Below, in pieces: positions 35,791 through 43,687 of a stretch of 64,000 bases of DNA. This DNA comes from Streptococcus parasanguinis ATCC 15912 (GTDB lineage: Bacteria > Bacillota > Bacilli > Lactobacillales > Streptococcaceae). The notes below the pieces were generated by a model, which saw only the letters and a list, made by a program, of their open reading frames with translations, searched no databases and was not told the origin of the DNA. Every line of letters starts with the position of its first letter. Within the stretch, counting starts at the first letter, position 1. The translations under genes and the position numbers were made by a program. Location: assembly GCF_000164675.2 (NCBI RefSeq), contig NC_015678.1, positions 1,798,001-1,862,000 on the forward strand. Direction: 5' to 3'.

Positions 35791-36114
35791 ATGGAAGTCA
35801 TTGTTGCGGACCAAATTATTATGGGATTGATTTTAAATGCGGGTGATGCTAAACAGCATATTTACCAAGCTTTATCATATGCTAAGGAGGGCGATTTTAC
35901 ATCTTCTGAAGACGAAATTGCGAAAGCAGATGCAGCATTGCTAGAAGCGCATAACTTGCAAACACAATTTTTAGCCCAGGAAGCAGGTGGGACAAAGACA
36001 GAGATTACAGCTTTGTTTGTGCACTCACAAGATCACTTAATGACTTCAATCACAGAGATTAACTTGATCAAAGAAATGATTGACTTACGTAAAGAACTTT
36101 CAGCGAAACAATAA
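35791..36114 (+). CDS. PTS lactose/cellobiose-family EIIA component
   Basis: This 107-residue helical IIA protein of the Lac family has the phosphorylation His in the FVHSQDHLMTSI motif near residue 76-80. ATG 35791 follows AAAGGAGG; the open frame upstream covers the promoter and is not coding. It opens the IIA-IIB-IIC run. The sugar is likely a beta-glucoside or a related compound, but it is not determined. Confidence 0.93.
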   Translation: MEVIVADQIIMGLILNAGDAKQHIYQALSYAKEGDFTSSEDEIAKADAALLEAHNLQTQFLAQEAGGTKTEITALFVHSQDHLMTSITEINLIKEMIDLRKELSAKQ

Positions 36115-36127
36115 GGAGGAAAATAAG

Positions 36128-36436
36128 ATGAAAATTGGATTGTTTTGTGCAGCAGGATTTTCAACAGGAATGTTGGTAAATAATATGAAGGTGGCGGCTA
36201 AGGAATTAGGGATTGATGCTGAAATCGATGCCTATTCTCAAGCAAAATTAGCAGATTTTGCTCCTGAAATCGATGTCGCTTTGTTGGGCCCTCAAGTAGC
36301 TTATACTTTGGATAAATCAAAAGCGATTTGTGAGGCAAACCATATTCCTATTGCTGTCATCCCTATGGCAGATTATGGGATGTTGGATGGTAAGAAAGTA
36401 CTAAATCTAGCTCTAGAATTGCTAGGAGAAAAATAA
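36128..36436 (+). CDS. PTS lactose/cellobiose-family EIIB component
   Basis: This 102-residue IIB protein starts MKIGLFCAAGFSTGMLVNNM with the phospho-accepting Cys at residue 7. It takes phosphate from IIA and passes it to sugar in IIC. ATG 36128 has AAGGAGG 11-17 bases upstream. It lies 13 bp after IIA and 11 bp before IIC. Confidence 0.93.
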   Translation: MKIGLFCAAGFSTGMLVNNMKVAAKELGIDAEIDAYSQAKLADFAPEIDVALLGPQVAYTLDKSKAICEANHIPIAVIPMADYGMLDGKKVLNLALELLGEK

Positions 36437-36447
36437 GGAGGCTTCCC

Positions 36448-37749
36448 ATGTCTAATTTTAATTCTCAGAAAATTATCGCTCCAATCATGCGGTTTGTAAA
36501 CTTGAAAGGAATTATTGCTCTTAAAGATGGGATGTTAGCGATCCTTCCATTAACGGTAGTTGGTAGTTTGTTCCTGATTATTGGGCAATTACCATTTGAA
36601 GGCCTTAATCAGGCTATTGCTAGTGTATTTGGCGATACGTGGACAGAGCCATTTATGCAGGTTTATTCAGGAACATTCGCCATCATGGGCTTAATTTCGT
36701 GCTTCTCCATTGGTTATTCATATGCTAAAAACAGTGGAGTAGAACCCTTGCCAGCAGGAGTTTTGTCCCTATCTTCATACTTTATCTTGTTAAAATCTTC
36801 TTATGTACCAGCTAAGGGAGAACCAATTGGTGATGCCATTGCAAAAGTATGGTTTGGTGGTCAAGGGATTATCGGGGCTATTATTATAGGTCTGGTAGTT
36901 GGTGCGATTTATACTGTGTTTATCCAAAGACACATTGTTATTAAAATGCCAGAACAAGTACCTCAAGCCATTGCCAAACAATTTGAAGCGATGATTCCTG
37001 CTTTCGTGATTTTCTTACTATCAATGATTGTCTATATCGTATCAAAAGTAGTGACAAGTGGCGGTACTTTCATTGAAATGATCTATGATGTCATTCAGGT
37101 TCCTCTACAAGGTCTAACAGGATCACTTTACGGAGCGATTGGAATTGCCTTCTTTATTTCGTTCTTGTGGTGGTTTGGTGTGCACGGACAATCAGTTGTC
37201 AATGGTGTAGTAACAGCATTGCTACTTTCTAACCTGGATGCCAATAAATCAATGTTGGCAGCTGGGAAGCTATCCGTTGAAAATGGTGCTCACATTGTAA
37301 CGCAACAATTCCTAGATAGTTTCCTTATTTTGTCTGGATCAGGTATAACCTTTGGTTTGGTTATTGCTATGCTTTTTGCAGCAAAATCAAAACAATACAA
37401 AGCTTTAGGTAAAGTAGCTGCTTTTCCAGCACTATTTAATGTCAATGAACCAGTTGTGTTTGGTTTTCCAATTGTCATGAATCCAGTGATGTTCCTTCCG
37501 TTTATTATGGTACCTATATTAGCGGCTGTTGTAGTGTATGGCTCGATTGCGATCGGATTTATGCAACCATTTTCTGGGGTTACTCTACCTTGGAGTACAC
37601 CAGCTATTATCTCAGGATTTATGGTTGGTGGGTGGCAAGGTGCCATTGTACAGGTAATTGTTTTAGGAATCTCAACGCTTGTTTACTTCCCATTCTTTAA
37701 ATTCCAAGATAAATTGGCTTATGCGAATGAACTAGAAGCCGAAAAATAG
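36448..37749 (+). CDS. PTS lactose/cellobiose-family EIIC component
   Basis: This 433-residue polytopic permease has about ten membrane segments and family motifs such as WWFGVHGQSVVNGV near residue 235 and NVNEPVVFGFPIVMNP near 330, part of the sugar-binding region. It imports and phosphorylates its substrate with the IIA and IIB encoded upstream. The glycyl-radical enzyme gene follows with its own promoter. Confidence 0.94.
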   Translation: MSNFNSQKIIAPIMRFVNLKGIIALKDGMLAILPLTVVGSLFLIIGQLPFEGLNQAIASVFGDTWTEPFMQVYSGTFAIMGLISCFSIGYSYAKNSGVEPLPAGVLSLSSYFILLKSSYVPAKGEPIGDAIAKVWFGGQGIIGAIIIGLVVGAIYTVFIQRHIVIKMPEQVPQAIAKQFEAMIPAFVIFLLSMIVYIVSKVVTSGGTFIEMIYDVIQVPLQGLTGSLYGAIGIAFFISFLWWFGVHGQSVVNGVVTALLLSNLDANKSMLAAGKLSVENGAHIVTQQFLDSFLILSGSGITFGLVIAMLFAAKSKQYKALGKVAAFPALFNVNEPVVFGFPIVMNPVMFLPFIMVPILAAVVVYGSIAIGFMQPFSGVTLPWSTPAIISGFMVGGWQGAIVQVIVLGISTLVYFPFFKFQDKLAYANELEAEK

Positions 37750-37766
37750 TGTCCTAAAAGATAGTG

Positions 37767-37844
37767 GCACATATGTGCTGTTTTAGATAGAACTAGCTAT
37801 TCTACAGAGTATTTATTGAATTTCAAACGATTAAATGCTACTAT
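37767..37844 (+). promoter_or_regulatory. Promoter and operator of the glycyl-radical enzyme gene
   Basis: GCACATATGTGC (37767-37778) is a perfect palindrome that parallels the inverted repeat at 35666-35677. The promoter has TTGAAT (37816-37821) and TACTAT (37839-37844), 17 bp apart. Confidence 0.65.
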
Positions 37845-37891
37845 AGTTACGAAAGAAAACAAAATAATTTCAAAAGAAAGGTTTATCAGAT

Positions 37892-40333
37892 ATGACAAAC
37901 ACAGTAGAAGTAGCAAGAACATCTATCAAAACGGACTATTTTGGTAGTCTAACCGATCGGATGAACAAATATCGGGAAGATGTATTGAACAAGAAACCTT
38001 ATATTGATGCAGAACGTGCTGTTTTGGCAACAGAAGCCTATCGGGAACACAAGGAGAAACCAAATGTTTTAAAACGGGCCTATATGTTAAAACAGATTCT
38101 TGAAAATATGACCTTGTATATCGAAGATGAAACGATGATTGTTGGGAATCAAGCCTCTTCGAATAAGGATGCTCCTATTTTCCCAGAATATACATTAGAG
38201 TTTGTATTAAATGAATTGGATTTATTTGAAAAGCGTGACGGGGATGTCTTCTATATTACAGAGGAAACAAAAGATCAGCTAAGAGCAATTGCTCCTTTCT
38301 GGGAAAATAATAATCTCCGTGCACGTGCTGGAGCACTTCTTCCAGATGAAGTACAAGTCTATATGGAGACTGGATTCTTTGGTATGGAAGGAAAGATGAA
38401 TTCAGGGGATGCCCATTTAGCTGTTAACTATCAAAAACTTTTGCAGTATGGTTTGAAAGGTTTTGAAGAAAAGGCGCGTGAAGCGAAAGCTAATCTTGAT
38501 TTAACAGATCCTTCAAGTATTGATAAATATCATTTCTATGATTCGATTTTTATCATTGTGGATGCAGTTAAAACCTATGCAGAGCGTTTTGTGAAGTTAG
38601 CAACTGAAATGGCAGAGACAGCAGGTCCTGAACGTCGAAAAGAATTATTGGAGATTGCTCGTATTTGTTCGAAGGTTCCATATGAACCAGCAGAAACTTT
38701 TGCAGAAGCTGTTCAATCTGTATGGTTTATCCAGTGTATCCTACAGATTGAATCAAATGGTCACTCTTTGTCGTATGGACGTTTTGACCAATACATGTAT
38801 CCTTTTGTAAAGGCTGATCTGGAAGCAGGTCGTGAGACAGAAGCAAGTATTGTAGAGCGTTTGACCAACTTATGGATCAAAACAATTACAATTAATAAAG
38901 TTCGTAGTCAAGCTCACACCTTCTCATCTGCAGGTAGTCCCCTTTATCAAAACGTTACCATTGGTGGCCAGACACGGGATAAAAAGGATGCTGTTAATCC
39001 ATTGTCTTACTTAGTATTGAAGTCAGTTGCTCAAACCCATCTTCCACAACCGAACTTAACCGTTCGTTATCATGCTGGTTTGGATGCCCGCTTTATGAAC
39101 GAATGTATTGAGGTTATGAAGCTTGGCTTTGGTATGCCAGCTTTCAATAACGATGAAATTATTATTCCATCCTTTATTGCAAAAGGCGTGCTTGAAGAAG
39201 ATGCTTATGATTACAGTGCAATTGGATGTGTTGAAACTGCAGTTCCAGGGAAATGGGGTTACCGTTGTACGGGTATGAGTTATATGAACTTCCCTAAAGT
39301 ATTGCTCATTACAATGAATGATGGAATCGATCCAGCATCTGGCAAACGATTTGCACCAAGTTTCGGTCATTTTGTGAATATGAAGTCATTTGATGAGCTA
39401 AAAACTGCCTGGGATAAAACATTACGGTATTTGACACGTATGAGTGTCATCGTTGAAAATGCAATTGACCTTGCTCTTGAAAGAGAAGTACCGGATATCT
39501 TGTGTTCTGCTTTGACAGATGACTGTATTGGTCGTGGTAAACACCTTAAAGAAGGTGGAGCAGTCTATGACTACATTTCTGGTCTTCAAGTTGGTATTGC
39601 GAATCTATCTGATTCTCTTGCGGCGATAAAGAAATTAGTCTTTGAAGAAGGACGACTAACACCACAAGAACTTTGGCATGCTTTAGAAACAGACTACGCA
39701 GGTGAACGTGGTAAAGAAATTCAAGAGATGCTGATTCACGATGCTCCTAAATATGGAAATGATGATGATTATGCGGATCAATTAGTTACGGATGCTTATG
39801 ATATTTACGTAGATGAGATCGCTAAATATCCAAACACACGTTATGGTCGAGGTCCAATTGGTGGTATCCGTTACTCAGGAACTTCCTCTATTTCAGCCAA
39901 TGTGGGGCAAGGACGAGGTACTTTGGCGACACCAGACGGCCGAAATGCTGGAACTCCATTAGCTGAAGGATGCTCACCATCTCATAATATGGATCAACAT
40001 GGACCAACATCTGTTCTGAAATCAGTTTCAAAATTACCAACAGATGAAATTGTTGGTGGTGTATTATTAAACCAAAAAGTAAATCCTCAAACTTTAGCAA
40101 AAGAAGAGGATAAGTTAAAATTAATTGCTTTACTCCGTACGTTCTTTAATCGTTTGCATGGATACCACATCCAGTATAATGTAGTTTCTAGAGAAACGCT
40201 TTTGGATGCGCAAAAACATCCAGAAAAACACCGTGACTTAATTGTACGTGTAGCAGGCTATTCAGCTTTCTTCAATGTACTATCAAAAGCCACTCAAGAT
40301 GATATTATTGGACGGACAGAGCATACCCTATAG
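37892..40333 (+). CDS. Glycyl-radical enzyme (annotated formate acetyltransferase 2; dehydratase-like active site)
   Basis: This is an 813-residue glycyl-radical enzyme. The radical Gly is near residue 789 (VRVAGYSAFF), and the active-site Cys near residue 446 lies in SAIGCVETAVPGKWGYR. Classical pyruvate formate-lyase has two adjacent Cys here; a single Cys followed by Val-Glu is the mark of the glycerol/diol dehydratase branch and of PflD-type proteins. With glycerol dehydrogenase and an aldolase encoded after it, an anaerobic polyol route is plausible, though streptococcal homologues are usually annotated as PFL2. It is oxygen-sensitive and is probably activated by the protein at 32987-33763. 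Confidence 0.9.
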   Translation: MTNTVEVARTSIKTDYFGSLTDRMNKYREDVLNKKPYIDAERAVLATEAYREHKEKPNVLKRAYMLKQILENMTLYIEDETMIVGNQASSNKDAPIFPEYTLEFVLNELDLFEKRDGDVFYITEETKDQLRAIAPFWENNNLRARAGALLPDEVQVYMETGFFGMEGKMNSGDAHLAVNYQKLLQYGLKGFEEKAREAKANLDLTDPSSIDKYHFYDSIFIIVDAVKTYAERFVKLATEMAETAGPERRKELLEIARICSKVPYEPAETFAEAVQSVWFIQCILQIESNGHSLSYGRFDQYMYPFVKADLEAGRETEASIVERLTNLWIKTITINKVRSQAHTFSSAGSPLYQNVTIGGQTRDKKDAVNPLSYLVLKSVAQTHLPQPNLTVRYHAGLDARFMNECIEVMKLGFGMPAFNNDEIIIPSFIAKGVLEEDAYDYSAIGCVETAVPGKWGYRCTGMSYMNFPKVLLITMNDGIDPASGKRFAPSFGHFVNMKSFDELKTAWDKTLRYLTRMSVIVENAIDLALEREVPDILCSALTDDCIGRGKHLKEGGAVYDYISGLQVGIANLSDSLAAIKKLVFEEGRLTPQELWHALETDYAGERGKEIQEMLIHDAPKYGNDDDYADQLVTDAYDIYVDEIAKYPNTRYGRGPIGGIRYSGTSSISANVGQGRGTLATPDGRNAGTPLAEGCSPSHNMDQHGPTSVLKSVSKLPTDEIVGGVLLNQKVNPQTLAKEEDKLKLIALLRTFFNRLHGYHIQYNVVSRETLLDAQKHPEKHRDLIVRVAGYSAFFNVLSKATQDDIIGRTEHTL

Positions 40334-40348
40334 TAAAGAGGTTTGTTT

Positions 40349-41017
40349 ATGGAATTTATGCTTGATACTTTAAATATAAATGAAATAAAAAAATGGGCTC
40401 GAGTGTTACCCCTTGCTGGGGTAACCTCTAACCCAACAATTGCCAAAAAAGAAGGAGAAATCGACTTCTTTAAACGGATTCATGAAGTTCGGGAGATCAT
40501 TGGCGAAGCTCCTTCTATCCATGTGCAAGTTGTTGCGAAAGATTATGACGGTATTTTAAAAGATGCTGCGAAAATTCGACAAGAATGTGGCGGAAATGTT
40601 TTTATTAAAGTTCCGGTTACTCCTGAGGGGTTGGCAGCTATCAAAACATTAAAATCAGAAGGTTATAAAATTACTGCAACCGCAATTTATACTGTATTTC
40701 AAGGTCTTTTGGCTATTGAAGCAGGCGCAGATTACCTTGCTCCCTATTATAATCGAATGGAGAACTTGAATATTGATTCAGCACAGGTAATAGCACAATT
40801 GGCAGAAGCAATTGAAAAAAATCATTCATCAAGCAAAATTCTGGCAGCGTCCTTTAAGAATGTTGGTCAAGTCAATCGGGCATTCAAAGAAGGAGCACAA
40901 GCGATTACTGCTGGAGCAGATGTGTTTGAAGCAGCCTTTGGAATGCCATCAATTGGGAAAGCAGTGGATGATTTTGCAAACGATTGGGCAACCATTCATC
41001 ATCAGAATATGATTTAA
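40349..41017 (+). CDS. Fructose-6-phosphate aldolase/transaldolase-like protein
   Basis: This 222-residue protein of the TalC/FSA (MipB) family starts [20 protein letters not shown], with the Schiff-base Lys in [12 protein letters not shown] and the [14 protein letters not shown] motif. Members form or cleave fructose 6-phosphate from dihydroxyacetone and glyceraldehyde 3-phosphate. This fits next to glycerol dehydrogenase, which makes dihydroxyacetone. ATG 40349 is preferred over the TTG six bases earlier because of spacing from AAAGAGG. Confidence 0.93.
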   Translation: MEFMLDTLNINEIKKWARVLPLAGVTSNPTIAKKEGEIDFFKRIHEVREIIGEAPSIHVQVVAKDYDGILKDAAKIRQECGGNVFIKVPVTPEGLAAIKTLKSEGYKITATAIYTVFQGLLAIEAGADYLAPYYNRMENLNIDSAQVIAQLAEAIEKNHSSSKILAASFKNVGQVNRAFKEGAQAITAGADVFEAAFGMPSIGKAVDDFANDWATIHHQNMI

Positions 41018-41032
41018 TGAAAGGAGAGGAAG

Positions 41033-42124
41033 ATGCGAATTTTTGCAAGTCCCTCACGCTATATTCAAGGTGAAAATGCCTTGTTTGAAAATGCGAAAAC
41101 GATTCTTGAATTGGGAGATCATCCAATTCTTCTCTGTGACCAACTAGTTTATGAACTTGTAGGGGAAAAATTTGAAAAATATCTCTTGCGGTTTGGATTT
41201 GAAGTATTACCTGTCTTCTTTAATGGAGAAGCTTCAGACAATGAAATTAATCGTGTGGTTTCTTTAGGGAAAGAGCAAGGTTGTAACTTGATTATTGGTT
41301 TAGGTGGAGGAAAGACTATCGATAGTGCTAAAGCTATTGCCGATCTTTTAAAATCACCAGTTGTGATTGCTCCTACCATCGCTTCTACAGATGCCCCAGT
41401 TTCAGCCTTGTCTGTTATTTATACAGATGAGGGTGCCTTTGAGCGCTATATCTTCTACTCAAAAAACCCAGAATTGGTCTTGGTGGATAGCAAGGTGATC
41501 TCTCAAGCACCAAAACGCTTGCTTGCTTCTGGTATCGCAGATGGATTAGCGACTTGGGTCGAAGCGCGTGCAGTCCTTCAAGCCAACGGAAAAACTATGT
41601 TAGGGAAGCACCAAACTCTAGCGGGTGTCGCCATTGCACAACGTTGTGAAGAAACCTTATTTGCAGACGGTCTTCAAGCCATGGCTGCTTGTGAAGCCAA
41701 AGTCGTAACCCCTGCTCTTGAAAACATTATTGAAGCTAATACCCTTCTCAGTGGTATTGGATTTGAAAGTGGGGGATTAGCAGCTGCCCATGCCATCCAT
41801 AATGGCTTTACAGCCCTTACTGGGGACATCCACCATTTGACTCATGGTGAAAAAGTAGCCTATGGAACCTTGGTTCAATTGTTCTTGGAAAACCGTCCTA
41901 AAGAAGAATTGAACAAATACATTCGTTTCTATCAACAAATTGGTATGCCAACCACTCTGAAAGAAATGCATCTTGAAAATGCAAGCTACGAAGATCTTCT
42001 TAAGGTTGGTCAACAAGCCACCATCGAAGGAGAAACCATCCATCAAATGCCATTTGAAGTGAAGGCTTCTGATATTGCCCAAGCCATCGTAGCAGTAGAT
42101 GCCTACGTTCAAGGTTTGGCCTAA
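41033..42124 (+). CDS. gldA: Glycerol dehydrogenase
   Basis: This 363-residue iron- or zinc-type alcohol dehydrogenase interconverts glycerol and dihydroxyacetone with NAD. It has the NAD site GLGGGKTIDSAKAI near residues 91-104, ASTDAPVSALSVIY, and metal ligands Asp in SGIADGLATWVEA and His in AAHAIHNGFTAL and HHLTHGEKVAYG. It has AAAGGAG upstream and follows the aldolase by 15 bp. It completes the glycerol/dihydroxyacetone part of this locus. Confidence 0.95.
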   Translation: MRIFASPSRYIQGENALFENAKTILELGDHPILLCDQLVYELVGEKFEKYLLRFGFEVLPVFFNGEASDNEINRVVSLGKEQGCNLIIGLGGGKTIDSAKAIADLLKSPVVIAPTIASTDAPVSALSVIYTDEGAFERYIFYSKNPELVLVDSKVISQAPKRLLASGIADGLATWVEARAVLQANGKTMLGKHQTLAGVAIAQRCEETLFADGLQAMAACEAKVVTPALENIIEANTLLSGIGFESGGLAAAHAIHNGFTALTGDIHHLTHGEKVAYGTLVQLFLENRPKEELNKYIRFYQQIGMPTTLKEMHLENASYEDLLKVGQQATIEGETIHQMPFEVKASDIAQAIVAVDAYVQGLA

Positions 42125-42162
42125 ATCAACATCTATCATTCACAGAGAATGTAGACAAACCA

Positions 42163-42199
42163 AGAACTCCCATACCTTACGGTAATGGGAGTTCTTTCT
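42163..42199. terminator. Bidirectional terminator between gldA and dacA
   Basis: AGAACTCCCAT (42163-42173) pairs with ATGGGAGTTCT (42185-42195). The genes on both sides converge on it. Confidence 0.9.
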
Positions 42200-43513
42200 C
42201 TATTTTCTTCTTTTTGGATCGGTTTGTTTAAAGATCAGGTATAAAATTCCGGCAGGCAGGAAGCAGAAGAGCCACATGGCATCTAGTCCCTTGCTTTTAC
42301 TGCTAGAGTTCGTTGCTTTAGACTCACTTACGGTCATCCCAGCTTTAATGCTTGGGGATACCTGTTGCAAGCCGTTCTGGACGACTAGGCGGTTGTCTTC
42401 CAGTTTAAGGGCTGGCTTCGTCCCCTTCTTAACGGTCGCATAGAAGTCTTGCTTCAGTTGAATGGTCTTCCCATCGATTTTGTGCTCACCTGCAGAGAGG
42501 ACTTTTTTATACTGGTAGTCTGCGAACATTTTCTCAGCCAGGGTATTCCCGATTTGATTGCGGTAACTTTCGGCGATCTCGACATCGTAGTTCCCAACCC
42601 CCAAAATCACTTCGATAATCCGCTGTTTACCTCGCTTGGTTGTCGCGGTGTAGTTGTAGTCAGCAGTTGGGCTGGATCCAGTTTTGAGTCCATCTGTCCC
42701 TTTGAGGGCGAACTTTCCACCTTCGAGGGAAGTATTGTAGTTATCGTAGCTTTGCTCGTAGGGGGTTCCTTCCATGATAGTAGTGTGAGCTTGCTTGGTG
42801 TATTCCAACATTTCTGGTAGGTCGTTTACGATGTGATAAGCCAGAATAGACATGTCCCGCGCTGTGATTTCGTTATTCGCATTGACATCGTAGCGCTGAG
42901 GATTGTAGTAGCCCTGAAGGACCGAAATCATCGCCCCATTTGGATTATGCCATTTAGTATGACTCATCCCCATTTCTTGTGAGTACTGATTCATTAAGTC
43001 CAAAAACTTATCGGGATCATTGTCAGTGACGGCGTTTGCGAGCATAATCACGGCCGCACTGGAAGATGGAACAAAGAGCATCTTGATCAATTCAGATACT
43101 TTGTAGTCAACACCAGCTACAATAGGTGAGTTACTTAACAGATTGTTTTCCGAGATGGCTTGGTCTGCCTCTGTTGCTGTAACCACGGTATCATATTTGA
43201 TCTTGCCTTCTTTGAGGGCCCGAAAGACTACATAGGCACTCATGAGTTTGGCCATGCTTCCTGAGTCCCGGACCGTGTCGATATTGTCTCCGTACAATAT
43301 AGCTCCAGTATTGGCGTCGATGACGATGTCAGCCTTAGGCTTGTAAAAATCATCCAATACCAGTCCAGCATCGGCTGCGATTTTCATGACATCTTCTTGC
43401 TGGTAGATGTCGTCCGCAAAAGCAGTGGAAATAGGGCCAAATGCCAAGACTCCTACAAGGAGGGACAAGAGGCTGTGTTTTAGTCGTTTGTGTAAATGTC
43501 TCCCATAATTCAT
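42200..43513 (-). CDS. dacA: D-alanyl-D-alanine carboxypeptidase (PBP3)
   Basis: This low-molecular-weight penicillin-binding protein trims the terminal D-Ala of peptidoglycan stem peptides. It has a signal peptide (cleavage about ISTAFA-DD), catalytic SxxK as GSMAKLMS near residues 86-89, KTG as GLKTGSSPTADYN, a C-terminal domain and a membrane anchor (MWLFCFLPAGILYLIF). The length is 437 residues from ATG 43513. A TATAAT box ends only eight bases upstream of that ATG, so the mRNA is probably leaderless. ATG 43522 overlaps the -10 box and cannot be the start if that promoter is used. Confidence 0.93.
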   Translation of the reverse strand: MNYGRHLHKRLKHSLLSLLVGVLAFGPISTAFADDIYQQEDVMKIAADAGLVLDDFYKPKADIVIDANTGAILYGDNIDTVRDSGSMAKLMSAYVVFRALKEGKIKYDTVVTATEADQAISENNLLSNSPIVAGVDYKVSELIKMLFVPSSSAAVIMLANAVTDNDPDKFLDLMNQYSQEMGMSHTKWHNPNGAMISVLQGYYNPQRYDVNANNEITARDMSILAYHIVNDLPEMLEYTKQAHTTIMEGTPYEQSYDNYNTSLEGGKFALKGTDGLKTGSSPTADYNYTATTKRGKQRIIEVILGVGNYDVEIAESYRNQIGNTLAEKMFADYQYKKVLSAGEHKIDGKTIQLKQDFYATVKKGTKPALKLEDNRLVVQNGLQQVSPSIKAGMTVSESKATNSSSKSKGLDAMWLFCFLPAGILYLIFKQTDPKRRK

Positions 43514-43547
43514 AGATTCCATTATATCATACAGGTCAGGGATTCAA
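43513..43547 (-). promoter_or_regulatory. dacA promoter ending at the start codon
   Basis: On the minus strand an extended -10 (TGATATAAT, box 43526-43521) and TTGAAT -35 (43547-43542), spaced 15 bp, place the start site at or next to the A of ATG 43513. Confidence 0.6.
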
Positions 43548-43611
43548 CTTTAAAAAATTCTAGAAAAAGAAGAAATTGAAAAAATAAAGAAGAAATAGAA
43601 TAATTTCGCAG

Positions 43612-43647
43612 TAAAAGCGTTTACATTTCCCTAGAAAGTGCTATAAT
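43612..43647 (+). promoter_or_regulatory. oppA-like gene promoter with overlapping cre
   Basis: TAAAAGCGTTTACA (43612-43625) is a near-consensus cre on the other strand and covers the TTTACA -35 (43620-43625). The TATAAT -10 is at 43642-43647, 16 bp away. CcpA should repress this gene when glucose is plentiful. Confidence 0.8.
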
Positions 43648-43687
43648 TTAAATTGAGTATAACATTTTTTACAATGAGGTGATTTAT

